Origin: Diogma glabrata
Lineage: Eukaryota > Arthropoda > Insecta > Diptera > Cylindrotomidae
Reading direction: 5' to 3'
Assembly: GCA_963693315.1 (NCBI GenBank)
Contig: OY856186.1
Span: 461,359,558-461,423,557 of the forward strand
Length of the DNA: 64,000 nt
The position numbers and the translations under genes are program-made. Below, piece by piece: positions 21,320-32,308 of the stretch; positions within the stretch are counted from its first letter, which is position 1; each line of letters starts with the position of its first letter. Under the pieces are notes generated by a model that saw nothing but the letters and a program-made list of their open reading frames with translations, was not told the DNA's origin and made no database searches.

Positions 21320-21836
21320 TAATACATGTAATCACAAATAATAGATTCAAATAATTTTGGAATAGCTGATAATGTGGAAATGCCTCTATAATGGTAAAAA
21401 CCCAACCGCTAGATAAAACCAAATCAACAGATTTGCTGGAATTCCATCCGGACCAGATCCCCTTTGAATGATTTCAATGATTGAATTTCCGTTTTAGGTG
21501 AAATAATGGGAGAATATATAATGTTACTAAAATTTTTACTTTGAAAATTTAGATTCCTTCCATCTCCATTTTCAATTTTGTAAACACTTTGAAAATAAGA
21601 TGCAAAAAGGTTTGCAATTGCAATTAGAGCCATTGGAAGACATTGTAGATGGAACGCCAGCTATATTTTGTTTGTTTGTCCACAAGTAGTTAGGATTATT
21701 AGACAAGTTATTTTCTATTTTCCCTATATGTAGGCTTTATATGCATTCTGCAGATGATATTCATCAAATTCAGAAGATAATCTTAGTAATTTGGATTTAA
21801 CTGCTGGATCATTAGAAAATTTCCTTTTTTACGCCT
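21320..21836 (-). pseudogene. LINE ORF2 linker/RT N-terminal fragment
   Basis: Minus strand reads KRKFSNDPAVKSKLLRLSSE, LQNAYKAYI, LSNNPNYLWTNKQNIAGVPS, NLFASYFQSVYKIENGDG and SAIPKLFESIICDYMYYF: the endonuclease-RT linker and start of RT of a Jockey-like LINE, with frameshifts. Contiguous in the LINE with 19179-19570. It begins only a few bases from the start of a plus-strand endonuclease fragment (21843), head to head. Confidence 0.75.
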
Positions 21837-21842
21837 GGCTCG

Positions 21843-22009
21843 TTGGACATAAATGTTGCTTATAACAGTACTAAATCAATTAACAATAGCTTTATTTATT
21901 TTCAAAATGTTCGCGGCATCTCCACGAAATCATCAGTATTTTTACGATTTGTTTGCTCAATAATGTATCCAGTATATGTTGTTATTGAAACCAATTTAAA
22001 ACCTTCTAT
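21843..22009 (+). pseudogene. LINE endonuclease N-terminal fragment, split by hAT
   Basis: Reads SFIYFQNVRGISTKSSVFLR and VVIETNLKPSI: the first two blocks (QNVRG; E(T/S)-L) of an APE-type LINE endonuclease. The frame is cut after KPSI by the hAT-like element at 22010; it resumes at 35764 after CCTTCTAT has been duplicated. Confidence 0.75.
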
Positions 22010-22022
22010 CAGTGTTGCAAAA

Positions 22023-23656
22023 TCCGAAATCCGAAATTCAACGTCCACGTCGTGCTGCCTGGGTAATGCTGACAGAATTAGGTTGGTGTATTGGAGACAA
22101 GCAGAGTAAAAACTGCTTAGTCAATGACGCTACATCACGGCGAATTGGCGCCTTACGACCAATGTGACTCAAGCGTCTGTTCTCCATGTCAAGGGCGGCT
22201 TGGAGCGGGCGTCTGTCTTGAATCAAGCGGCTCGCTATATAAACGTGTAAAAAGGTTGTTTCTGGGCACCTTAATATGCAGAACGGACCCATTCACGACA
22301 ATTTGGGTTGGGCCTAAGGCTAACACCCTAACCCCGGAAAAAACTAATATGTTAAATTTGGTTATCAGAAAGACAATAACAGACCCAGACAACAAAACAG
22401 AATTTTATCTGGACGTGAAAAGGGACCAGACTACCGAATCGGAACGTGGAGCGTGCGCAGCTTGAACGCTCCTGATGCTCTTATAAGTCTGGAAACAGAG
22501 GCTGAGAGGTATAGGATGGATATTATTGCTCTACAAGAAATTAGACAGCCGATAATCGGAAAACAAGATTTGGATAGTCACTCTCTATACTGTAGTGGTC
22601 ATCCTTCTCGAAGAGAATTTGGTACTGGCTTTCTTATTGGTGCACTCATACAAGAAGCCGCGATGAAATTCATCCCGGTCAGTGAGAGGATCTGCTACCT
22701 ACGTGTACGTGGTACATATAACAATATTTCTCTTATTGCCGTGCATGCACCTACTGAAGCTAAGACCGTCGACGAGAAGGATAATTTCTACACAGCACTG
22801 GAAGAGGTTATGAAACAAACACCCACACGCGACTTCATTATGGTTCTTGGTGACTTTAATGGACAGGTTGGAAGAGATATCTCTTATGGAAATGTGGTGG
22901 GTCCCAACAGCCTGCATTTGAATTCGAATAATAATGGTGAGAGAATGACTGAGTTTGCATTATTAAATAATTTGAGAATTGCCAGTACGTTCTTTCCGCA
23001 TCGATCGATTCATAAGCAGACTTGGGTCTCACCGAATGGAAACACTCGAAATCAAATTGATCACGTTCTAGTAACAGCAGGTTTCTTTTCGAGCGTTCGG
23101 GATGTGCGATCCTTTAGAGGTGCATACATTGGAAGTGACCACTTCCTTGTATGTGCAACGATAAGGTTCCACTTCCCAAATCCAGGCATTCCAAAATTCA
23201 ATCAACGGAAACGTTTTAACATCTCATCATTAAAGAATGCTGAAACAGAAGAGAGATATCAAATCCATATTGCCGAAACATTGGATAAATCAGAAACCAT
23301 TAATGGAGACGTCGATAAGTCATGGTATTTGCTCAAAGATGCTGTTTTAAGCGCTGCTGAGGGAGTACTTGGACGACCACAGAACCACTCCCAGAAGCCA
23401 TGGATGGATCAAGCATGCCTTGACGCTATTCAATACAAAAGATATTGCTATCTGAAGTGTCTACAAGGACGCAACACCAGGTCCATAAAGGAGAACTATA
23501 AACTGGCAAGACAAGCCGTTACAAAGCTATGTAGACGAACGAAGAGAGAATGGTGGAAGAGACAGTGTGAGGAGATTGAATATTCAAAGCTGATTAACCT
23601 GGCAACGCTCCTACATGGAGCATGAACGCCTTAAAAAAAAAAAAAAAAAAATCAAA
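22023..23656 (+). mobile_element. Internally deleted RTE-like LINE
   Basis: Flanked by a 15-bp TSD, ATCAGTGTTGCAAAA (22008-22022 and 23657-23671), which consists mainly of the hAT terminus it entered. It has a 5' UTR (~22023-22420), an endonuclease ORF, then a short 3' tail ending GAACGCC(T)T plus ~20 A. The tail resembles the 3' end of the RTE-like copy at 43983-45979 (ATGG.ATGTAAACGCC). The whole RT is missing, so endonuclease was fused to the 3' end by a ~2-kb internal deletion. Confidence 0.8.
22429..23625 (+). CDS. RTE-type LINE APE endonuclease, RT deleted
   Basis: ~398 codons; the frame is open further upstream and the native start is unclear. Motifs of an apurinic-like endonuclease: RIGTWSVRSLN at the start, MDIIALQEIR (metal-binding Glu), VHAPTE, VLGDFNGQVG (GDFN), NQIDHVLV and GSDHFLV (catalytic SDH, residues ~224-230). 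Then a linker with KPWMDQACLDAI and WWKRQCEE. It stops at LLHGA, where the RT should begin. In an active element this nicks target DNA for target-primed reverse transcription. The frame is intact except for the deletion, so this copy is young. Confidence 0.85.
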   Translation, partial: DYRIGTWSVRSLNAPDALISLETEAERYRMDIIALQEIRQPIIGKQDLDSHSLYCSGHPSRREFGTGFLIGALIQEAAMKFIPVSERICYLRVRGTYNNISLIAVHAPTEAKTVDEKDNFYTALEEVMKQTPTRDFIMVLGDFNGQVGRDISYGNVVGPNSLHLNSNNNGERMTEFALLNNLRIASTFFPHRSIHKQTWVSPNGNTRNQIDHVLVTAGFFSSVRDVRSFRGAYIGSDHFLVCATIRFHFPNPGIPKFNQRKRFNISSLKNAETEERYQIHIAETLDKSETINGDVDKSWYLLKDAVLSAAEGVLGRPQNHSQKPWMDQACLDAIQYKRYCYLKCLQGRNTRSIKENYKLARQAVTKLCRRTKREWWKRQCEEIEYSKLINLATLLHGA

Positions 23657-23671
23657 ATCAGTGTTGCAAAA

Positions 23672-24068
23672 CGAAAAAAAAATTCGTAACGTTATGCGTT
23701 TCGTTTTTATTACATTATATTTATTTTTGCGGTACGTTATTTCGTTATGAAACAGAAAAATATTATATTGCATTACGTTATAACATTATAGCTACGTTAT
23801 TTTAAAATTAAATGTTATGTTTAAACCTTACATATTTAAATGTACAAAAATCGAAAATCTGTAATGAATAGTTGCTTTTTGCATGCAAAATTAGAAAAAT
23901 ATTAATAAAAAAGATAATATTTTTCAAATGTTGTCATAAGTAATCTTAAAATTTTGAAATTTTCTGATTTTATGTGCTTTATGTCACAAAATACATTCAC
24001 TATTTATACTGCAATAACAAGAAAATCTTAAAATAAAAACTAATGTGCTATCACAATTCACAGATATA
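23672..24068. other. Left interior of the hAT-like element
   Basis: Continuation of the hAT terminus after the RTE LINE: CGTTATGCGTTTCG, CGGTACGTTATTTCG and other CGTTA-rich subterminal repeats to about 23820, then AT-rich sequence without ORF. Confidence 0.6.
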
Positions 24069-24536
24069 TAGTAGAATTTTTTTGCCAGCGAACACGAAAT
24101 TTGTTTGTTATGCGCATATTGTTTGCACATGCGTATATTGTTTGCACATTCAGTGTCTCGATTAAAATATTTAAAAAAACTATTGAGGTCCCATTGAAAT
24201 GGACAAAAAAACGCATAAAATTAATAAATTACTATTGAAATTCAACCAATTATAATAGAATACCAAAAACAAGTAAAAATACTAATGATTTTGTAGGCAA
24301 TGTAACAAAATTTTGATAATTAAAAATAATTATAATAAAAATAACGACGGCTATGGAAACAAATATCACAACAAACAAATGGTACGAACTAGGAGTAGAA
24401 ATTTAACTAATATAATTGTTTTGAAAACAAATTTATCCCAAAATAAATAATGCATCTCTGTTTTACTTTTTGTCTCATCTTTTATCTCTTGCTGCGTCCT
24501 ATCTGTAAAAAATTCGCTGGCAAAAAAATTCTACTA
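24069..24536. mobile_element. 468-bp MITE, TIR TAGTAGAATTTTTTTGCCAG, TSD TA
   Basis: Perfect ~24-bp terminal inverted repeats (TAGTAGAATTTTTTTGCCAG + CGAA at left; reverse complement at 24513-24536), flanked by TA on both sides. No coding capacity. TA target and size fit a Tc1/mariner-type MITE. Confidence 0.85.
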
Positions 24537-25014
24537 TACCTGTATTGCATTCTTTATTCTTTAAAAATCGGAAATAATTAGAAAAATATTAAATCGTATG
24601 CGCATTAATTCGACCACAAAAAAGTGTATTGATCATATGTTTATTGCACTAGGTAATTCTCATTAATTTTTTTGCAAAAATCACATTTTGGTAATCATTT
24701 AAAAACTTTGGAGCTTGATATCTCCAAACATATATTTTTAAGATATCTCATTGTTGCTCTATGCCAGCGAATTAAATACATTAAAACATTTGCACCCAGC
24801 ATAAAAATATTCTTTCTTAAAATTATTCAAAACACCTGTGAATGCAGGAACGACTAGTGAAGACTTGAAATTACTGGAGATATACTTAAAATTTTACAAA
24901 CTGTTCATTATTTTGTTACAGATATCAAACAATTTTATAAATACCAAAACCTTCAGTTCGAGCATCCACAGAAATTGAAAAAGAGCAGTTCAAAATTTCA
25001 CAATATGGTTTCCC

Positions 25015-25060
25015 TTAAGATTACCTGCTCTAATCAAACTCTGTTTGTCTTTGGATTGTA
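25015..25060 (+). pseudogene. LINE endonuclease segment upstream of the MITE
   Basis: Reads LKITCSNQTLFVFGL, the strand preceding the YRSP block of Jockey-group endonucleases. The next codon is split by the MITE's TA target; the frame resumes exactly at 27571 with YRSPNSPENINLF. An open frame continues upstream to about 24880 but I cannot match it to endonuclease. Confidence 0.65.
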
Positions 25061-27570
25061 CACTGAGAAAAAAAGCTATGTAATATTAATCAAATTGGTT
25101 TTATTAAAATATTTTTGTTAAAATAACATGGTTTATGTTACGTTTCAATAAAATTGACCTTGCTGGTTTTTTTCAATTATGTTATTAATACAAAAATCGC
25201 TTCGTTATTTTACCTAAGCAAATACATTTTGTAAACAAACATTGGTTTTGTTAAAATTACATGGCTTTAGTTATTTTAACATAGCGGTAGTTTATTTTTA
25301 TTAACAATGGTAAAACTATTTAACATATACTCTGTTAAGCATATATTAAAATTACAGAGCGCTATGTTAAGAGAAATTGAGTTGCGGTGCTAAGTTATAG
25401 TACCGGACTACTATGTTAATCAAATTGAAAGAATTGTTGTATGTATGTGGTGCTATTTTAAAATAAGAGAACATTTTGTAAAAAGCCTAAATGCATTAAA
25501 GGATTGCATTTAACATTAATTCCATTTGAAGTGTGTTTTCTTTGTGCTTTGAAATGAAAAAAAACTTCTCTTGCAACTAAAAAATCCTATAAAGTGTTTT
25601 GCTAAATAAAAGGAAAATATACAACATTAAATTATTAAAAAATTTAACAAGTAAGTAATTCAATCTTTTTGTGAAGCATTTACTTGTCTTTAATTATAAC
25701 TTATATTTATATTACGTATTATATTAATATTATATATATTATTATTTTTTAAATCCTGATAGCTCAATTTCTATTCGCGGAAAACTTATTATTAACACAA
25801 GATGATATAAATAAACTCTTTAAGGGTAACAAATACTGGGAAAAGATACTATTCGAGCATTACATATATAAATTTCAGGATAGGAGAATAAAGAATTGGT
25901 AAGTTAAATTTAAATGTTTACCGCTCGCTACAAAATTGTTACTAAATTAATCTGAGTTTATACACTCATATAATCTGAGTTTTAACTTAGAAAAATTTAG
26001 CTTTATATAAAAATTTAAAATAAATTAAAGTTAAAATAAAATTAAAATTAAATAAAAGTTAAAACAAAATACATTGAATGGAATAAAATTATAAAAAATA
26101 TTCAATAAATTATTGCAATCGTAATACAGACTTAAATCAATTCGAACCATTTTCTGAATTAAATATACTCAATTTTGTTTACTGAATTAATTTGCTCAGA
26201 TTAATTTTAATTTGGCAACGACAACGCAACATATTCTTACTATTCGAATACCATAAATAAAATTTTTATTTACCCATTTCAAGAAATATTTTAAAGAACA
26301 ACAATCTACGGTAACATCATCTACAGTATCCATAACCGAGAGTTTCATTAAATGGTTTAAGGAATCCTAGTTATCTTAAATCTGTTTTATCCAATCTAAG
26401 ATGTACGTCTGTTTTCTATTAAAACATCAAAAATTAATGTTCATTTATTTATAACGCATCGTAATATAGAGCACAGATGCAATGCAATAGATGCATAAGT
26501 AATGATGTTTTCTTTTATTAAATTTTAGATTTAAAATAATCAACTTCTATTCGAATCTATTCGAATTTTAAACATTATTTTATTTTTTTGATTTGTATTG
26601 GCTCAAGTATTATAGGCGAAATGCAAATTTTAATAAAACAAATACATTTATTAAAACTATATACCTCCATTTTAAATGTTAATTACAATCCTTCTCAGGA
26701 TAATATTTTTTATATAAAACAACCATTTTATAAACATTTATAATAAACAAAATAAATTATATAGAATGATTAATAAATAAATAAATAAATTATAATGATA
26801 AATAAATTTTAATAAATAAATAAATTATAAATAAAACTTATACATAATAAAAATGTTCATTTAACATAAATATATACATTAAGGTGACTTAACTAATAAT
26901 ACATTAATTTAATTCATATAATTAAGTTGTGTAATTAAAAATCCAATTATATATTATATATAAGTATTAATAAAATTATTGTTAATAAATAAATTTATTT
27001 ACAGTACATCGAACAAATGTTTTTTTTCCCAATTTTAGAAAGAGTCCAAAGGTCCAAAATTGTTAATTTTAACCAAGTTTCTATAAAATATATAGTTATT
27101 TTAATTATCGCAGTCAGTTCACTAGCATGTATAAATAATAAATAATTCTATTGTTTTCACTTAGCAAAGTTACATAGTGAAATAAAAGTTTACAAAAATT
27201 ATGTTAAAAGTACATATATCTTTGTTAGACTAATTAAATCTTAATAATGGGCTATGTTGGTATAACAAAATATTATTTTTTATTTACTAAAAACTATGTC
27301 GTTTTCTAAAAAAGCTATGTTAAGAGTACATATATGTTTGTTAGACTAACTTATCTTTTAAAAATCGGCTATGTTGTTATAACAAAATATTATATTTTGT
27401 TTACAAAAAACTATGTCATTTTGTACAGAATGAGTTTGTAAATTTATGTATATTTAACATAGCAAAAATTGTTCTAATAACAAAATGCTAAGGTGGCTGA
27501 AAACTCACATAAATTTCTGTTAAATTAATACGTGTTTTCTGTTGAAAATACTTACTTTTTTCTTTCAGTG
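25061..27570. mobile_element. 2.5-kb TA-flanked MITE-like transposon
   Basis: TA at 25059-25060 and 27571-27572; inverted ends CACTGAGAAAAAAAG and (reverse complement) CACTGAAAGAAAAAAG. The subterminal ~400 bp on both sides is rich in GCTATGTTAA / ACATAG repeats. The interior (25500-27100) is AT-rich without recognisable ORF. The insertion splits a LINE codon cleanly. Superfamily is unclear (TA target suggests Tc1/mariner-like). Confidence 0.8.
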
Positions 27571-28243
27571 TATCGCTCGCCCAACTCACCGGAGAACATA
27601 AATTTATTTCATGACCTATCTGAAAAGATAGATGAGTTGACTATATATCCTAACGCTAAAATTATAGTTCTTGGTGATTTCAATGTTCATAATAAAGAAT
27701 TGCTTACACACAGCTCTAAAATTGATGAATTAGGTAAAGAAGCTGAACTTTTTGCTCTTTATCATAATTTCACTCAGATAATAGATCAGCCTACCAGAGT
27801 TCCTGATATTCCTGGCCAAAGTGGTAACTTGCTCGATTTGTTTTTGATAAATGACCCTTCGTTGGTTCAATTTAAAGTATCAGAGCCTTTGGGTGGATCA
27901 GATCATAATTTGATCTCCACACATTTAAATATACAAGTACCTAAACAGTTTAAAGCTAATCCTCGTCTTGTTTGCGATTATAAAGCTGCAAATTGGCAGG
28001 GACTTAGAGATTTTTTTAAATGGTTTCCCTGGAATCGCAACTGTCTTTTCAGCCCAGATCCAAACATCGCTGCTTCCAATTTTTCAGAAATAATACACAT
28101 AGGTATGCGCAGGTTTATTCCAAATAGTTTGATTGTTCCGAAGGTTAATCGATGGTTTTCAAGTAAATGTAAAAAAGTAATTAAAATTAAAAAAAAGGCT
28201 TTTCAAAAGTTTATTCAAAACAAATCTGATGAAAACCTCAGAT
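27571..28243 (+). pseudogene. LINE APE endonuclease, C-terminal part
   Basis: YRSPNSPENINLF, IIVLGDFNVHN (GDFN metal/active-site block), LDLFLIND and GGSDHNLIS (catalytic SDH), then a linker with WFSSKCKKVIKIKKKAF. Open throughout; cut at DENLRS by the hAT element with TSD CCTCAGAT. The apparent start at 27532 is within the MITE, not native. Confidence 0.85.
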
Positions 28244-28492
28244 CAGTGGCGTAGCTAGCATGGGTGGCACCCGGGGCGGATATTGTGGTGTCACCACAAG
28301 AATGAAAACTGTCAATATTAATAAAAAGCCAATAAACGTAATTTTTAATTTTTTTTAAATTAATACATATGAGCAGTACTATTAATAAGTTACATATAAT
28401 TAAAGTAGTGTTTTATTACACATTCTTTTACGTGGATGAATGCAAATGAAACTTTTATGATAGGGTATAGTAAAAGAAAAATGAGAGTAAAA

Positions 28493-30190
28493 TTAAAATA
28501 CTCTCACATACATATTATGTACAAACCTTTTAAATCTCTTCTTTCTAGCTTTAACAGCTGCAAACTTAGAAATTACATCTTTTAAATTTATATTTTGTGT
28601 TGCCTCATGTTCTATTGTTAATATGCCAAGATTGTTAAGCCTCGTTTGAGTCATTGTTGCCAGCATGCAATTTTTAATTAATTTTATTTTGCTAAAACTC
28701 CTCTCACTCGAAGCCACTAATACGCAAATAGTCATAAATAACTTTAGTGCGACCATAAGATTTGGAAGAAATTCTATAAAATCCCATTCCACGATCAATT
28801 TCAAAATGTCTATAGGCACACCCAGTTAGAAACTGTAACATTAGCCGCTTTTAAATGCCTTCTCAACCTTCGTATCTCTATGACGAGTTCTGTTTCTTAT
28901 GCCTCATCATAAAAACCGGTAAATTTTGATTCAGATAATTGAGACTCTTCACTGTTCGCCAAAAGCCCAGTGTTTGTCAGCACAACCTCGAACAATGAAG
29001 CTAAATCTTGAACTGACTTTAATCTTGTTCGGAGTTCAACATTGAATCGGTCAAGACATTCACACATGTCCTTTTAAGGTCAGCTCTTAGTGTCAGTCCA
29101 GCCCTACGCCAGGGGCCAACTCACCAGCCATTCGTTTTTTAAGACGAATTCGTCTTTCAATTGGAATGTCGTAGTCCTATTATTTTTTAACAGCAAAATC
29201 TTTTGCCTCTTCTACAATATGACTAGGTTTTTCTTGAATATAGAGACGAAGTGACTGTATTTTTATAATTAATTGATCAATATTCAAGCCTGAGCTTGCA
29301 ATACAATCAAAGCACAATGTATTTCCCTTAAAACATCACTCCGAAACAAAAGATAGCAAAGAAATGTAAAGTCACACACAATCACCACGCATAAGGTTCT
29401 GTGCAGCGCTTTTAGTGTCTACATTTTCTTGCTGGTCACTTAATTTCTCAATTGCAGCCACAATCCCATTAAAATTTTTATCCAATACTTTACCTGAAGC
29501 ATACTGAGGATTCCAACGCGTTGTTGAGAGTCTTTTAAAAGTTGCTTTGCTGTGTTTAACAAGCACTTCCCAGCGGCTAGTCGAAGCAGAAAAAAATGTA
29601 AAAATTCCACTGTTCCGAAAAATGTTAAAAAAGCTGCATTTTGTGCAAATGAGTGTTGGTCACATAAATTAACTGAATGCTAATTCTATGCAATCTATAC
29701 ACCAACAAATATTGCTTTGTTGTTTTTTGCTTTAATAATAGCTTGCACTCCTCCATGTATACCACTCATAACAGCTGCATTATCATAATCTTGGGAACGA
29801 CAATTTATAACATCTAAATCGTCATTTTCAAGATTTTTAAGAATTTCATCGCTTAAATTAGCGGCTTTTTTCCATGTAAAGAAAAAAATGCAAGCAACAC
29901 TTCTTTGATTTCCACTTTTCTATCATCAATTTTCACATAACGAATCACTTCTGACATTTTATCAATACGTGAAATGTCAGGTGTGCTATCAAAGATAATT
30001 TCAAAATATTTAGCCAAAATATTTATATTTTTTTAATATTTAATTCAAGATGTGTTCTTTTAATACTACATCATACTTTGACAGTAGTTTGATTAGTTTT
30101 AAGAAATGGCCCTTATTTAAAGAACTTTGTTCTCATCATATCCACGAAATGCTAGGTTTTCTTTAGATAAAAACAAAGTTATATCCAATA
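28493..30190 (-). pseudogene. hAT transposase (Tip100-like), broken
   Basis: In gene order on the minus strand: ENLAFRGYDEN, LLSKYD (about 30190-30060), INCRSQDYDNAAVMSGIHGG (about 29820-29745), LSTTRWNPQYASGKVLD (29372-29566), and the C-terminal dimerisation domain with ASSERSFSKIKLIKN and MTQTRLNNLGIL (28493-28819). These are the standard blocks of a hAT catalytic region plus hATC domain. Many stops and frameshifts separate them, and no N-terminal BED finger was found. An active protein would cut the TIRs and produce 8-bp duplications. Confidence 0.85.
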
Positions 30191-30590
30191 ATCATGGATA
30201 AAAGATGTTTTCAAGGATAAAAGACTGCGCTCCTATAGTTTTATGAAATTTTAACCTCGTTTCCAATGTTTCCCACTTTTAAAAATTGGGTTATTCTAAA
30301 AATTGCGAAACCGTTTTTCAATAAAATTAAAACACATAAATGTAAAGTTCGTGAAAATTGGCATTATGTAATTTTAACTTACAATTAAAACGAATTGAAA
30401 AAACTAAAGTCGGTCTTTATCCTTAATAATGATAATATGCCCAAAAATCTAAAATTCGTTTAGAAATTTCGTTTTTTCTACTAATTTACTCTTCTAATAA
30501 TATTGTCAAGAACGTAAACGAAATAAATCTTATAAAATCTTCTATGTAAAATGTTCAAAATGTTACCATTTACAATCAGTAAGACGAATA

Positions 30591-32306
30591 TGGGTAATTC
30601 TTTTATAAACCGAACAGATTTGGACAAAATCTGACCGACCCATTTTTGATTTGGCTGAAATTTTTTTAGGGGTTTTTTATCGAAAAAAAAGATATACGTG
30701 TTCGAGGATTTTTTTTTTTTTTTTTTGGAAAATAGAGCTGTTCTAAATTTCGAGAATTTCGTGATTTTCGGCTTGAAGACTTATTTTCAAAAATTCATAA
30801 CTTCGGTTTTATAGAAGATAGAAGGTTTTTCTTTTCTTTATTTGAAAGATAAGAGATGGAATTTTTCAAAAATAAATATTTGCAACTAAAGTTATTAACA
30901 AATTCCTATTGTTATAAACAAATAAAATGTTAAAACTAAATTTTAACCATTGTTCCACCCATGAAATTTGTTTTTAGTGTAATCATCGTATTTATCGTTT
31001 AATTTCCTATAAAAAAAATATTTTTTTTTAATGGAAAAATGATATTTACTGTTAGAAATAAATTAATTTATCGAGCGCGGGACGACAAAAAATTCAATAT
31101 ATGGGTCATTCTTTTACATACCGAACAGATTAGGACAAAACGTGACTAAGGCATTTTTGATTCAGCTGAAAATTTTTTTAGGGGTTCTATATAAACATAA
31201 CGATATACTTGTTTGAGAATTTTTTCTTATTTTTGTTTTTTAGGGGAAATAGAGCGGTTCTAAATTCCGAGAATTTTGTGATTTTTGGCTTGAAGACTTG
31301 TTTTCAAAGACTTATAACTTCGGTTCTGGTAAAGATAGACACTTTTTGTTTGTTTTATTTTAAAGAATAAAAATGCAATTTAAAAAAAAAAATGTTAATC
31401 ATAAAAATTATTAACAAATTTCTATTGTTATAAACAAATAAAATTTTAAAATCAGTTTTTAGTAATTATCTAAAAAAAATAAAGAGTATTTAATGTAATC
31501 ATCGTGTTCCACGTTCAATTTTAAATAAGAAACGTATATTTAATTAGTGGGAAAATAAGTTTTACTGTTAGAAATGAACTAATTTATCGAGCGCGAGACG
31601 ATAACAAATTTTATAAATTTTTGCCGTCCGGCGCTGGAAAAATTAACTTAGAAACGTATATTTAATTAATGAAAAAATGAGTTTTACTGTTACAATAAAA
31701 CTCATTTTTTCATTAATTAAATATACGTTTCTTATTGAAAATTGAACGTAGAGCACGATGATTACATTAAATACTCTTTATTTTTTTTAGATAATTACTA
31801 AAAACTGATTTTAAAATTTTATTTGTTTATAACAATAGGAATTTGTTAATAATTTTTATGATTAACAATTTTTTTTTGAAATTGCCTCTCTATTCTATTA
31901 AACGATGAATACGATGATTACACTAAAAACAAATTTCATGGGTGGGGTAATGGTTAAAATTTAGTTTTAACATTTTATTTGTTTATAACAATAGGAATTT
32001 GTTAATAACTTTAGTTGCAAATATTTATTTTTAAAAAATTCCATCTCTTATCTTTCAAATAAAGAAAAGAAAAACCTTCTATCTTCTATAAAACCGAAGT
32101 TATGAATTTTTGAAAATAAGTCTTCAAGCCGAAAATCACGAAATTCTCGAAATTTAGAACAGCTCTATTTTCCAAAAAAAAAAAAAATCCTCGAGCACGT
32201 ATATCTTTTTTTTCGATAAAAAACCCCTAAAAAAAATTTCAGCCAAATCAAAAATGGGTCGGTCAGATTTTGTCCAAATCTGTTCGGTTTATAAAAGAAT
32301 TACCCA
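30591..32306. mobile_element. 1.7-kb foldback element, TSD TA
   Basis: TA at 30589-30590 and 32307-32308. Long inverted arms start TGGGTAATTCTTTTATAAAC and continue CCGAACAGATTTGGACAAAA; the reverse complement is at 32200-32306. The left arm holds a second, diverged copy of the arm in direct orientation (from 31102, GGGTCATTCTTTTACATACC). The symmetry centre is near 31691 (GAGTTTTACTGTTACAATAA). No ORF. It lies in the hAT element, outside its transposase. Confidence 0.85.
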
Positions 32307-32308
32307 TA

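Larger units (their letters stand above)
19604..21320. mobile_element. Unclassified ~1.7-kb insertion with 11-bp inverted ends
   Basis: Splits the minus-strand LINE RT. Ends show ACTTCGGTCTG and its reverse complement; hairpin-forming sequences lie near both ends (CTCACAGCTCTGAG at 19583, AGGTCTTTCAGACC at 21303). The interior is two tandem arrays and, near the right end, a GC-richer stretch (GCGGCCGGCCGACAGACAGA, 21171). No transposase. Exact boundaries are uncertain by tens of bases because no TSD is clear. Confidence 0.5.

Noticed and set aside
24672..24857. 61-codon plus-strand ORF
   Set aside because: No domain and no start or end context; probably chance in AT-rich DNA next to the LINE.
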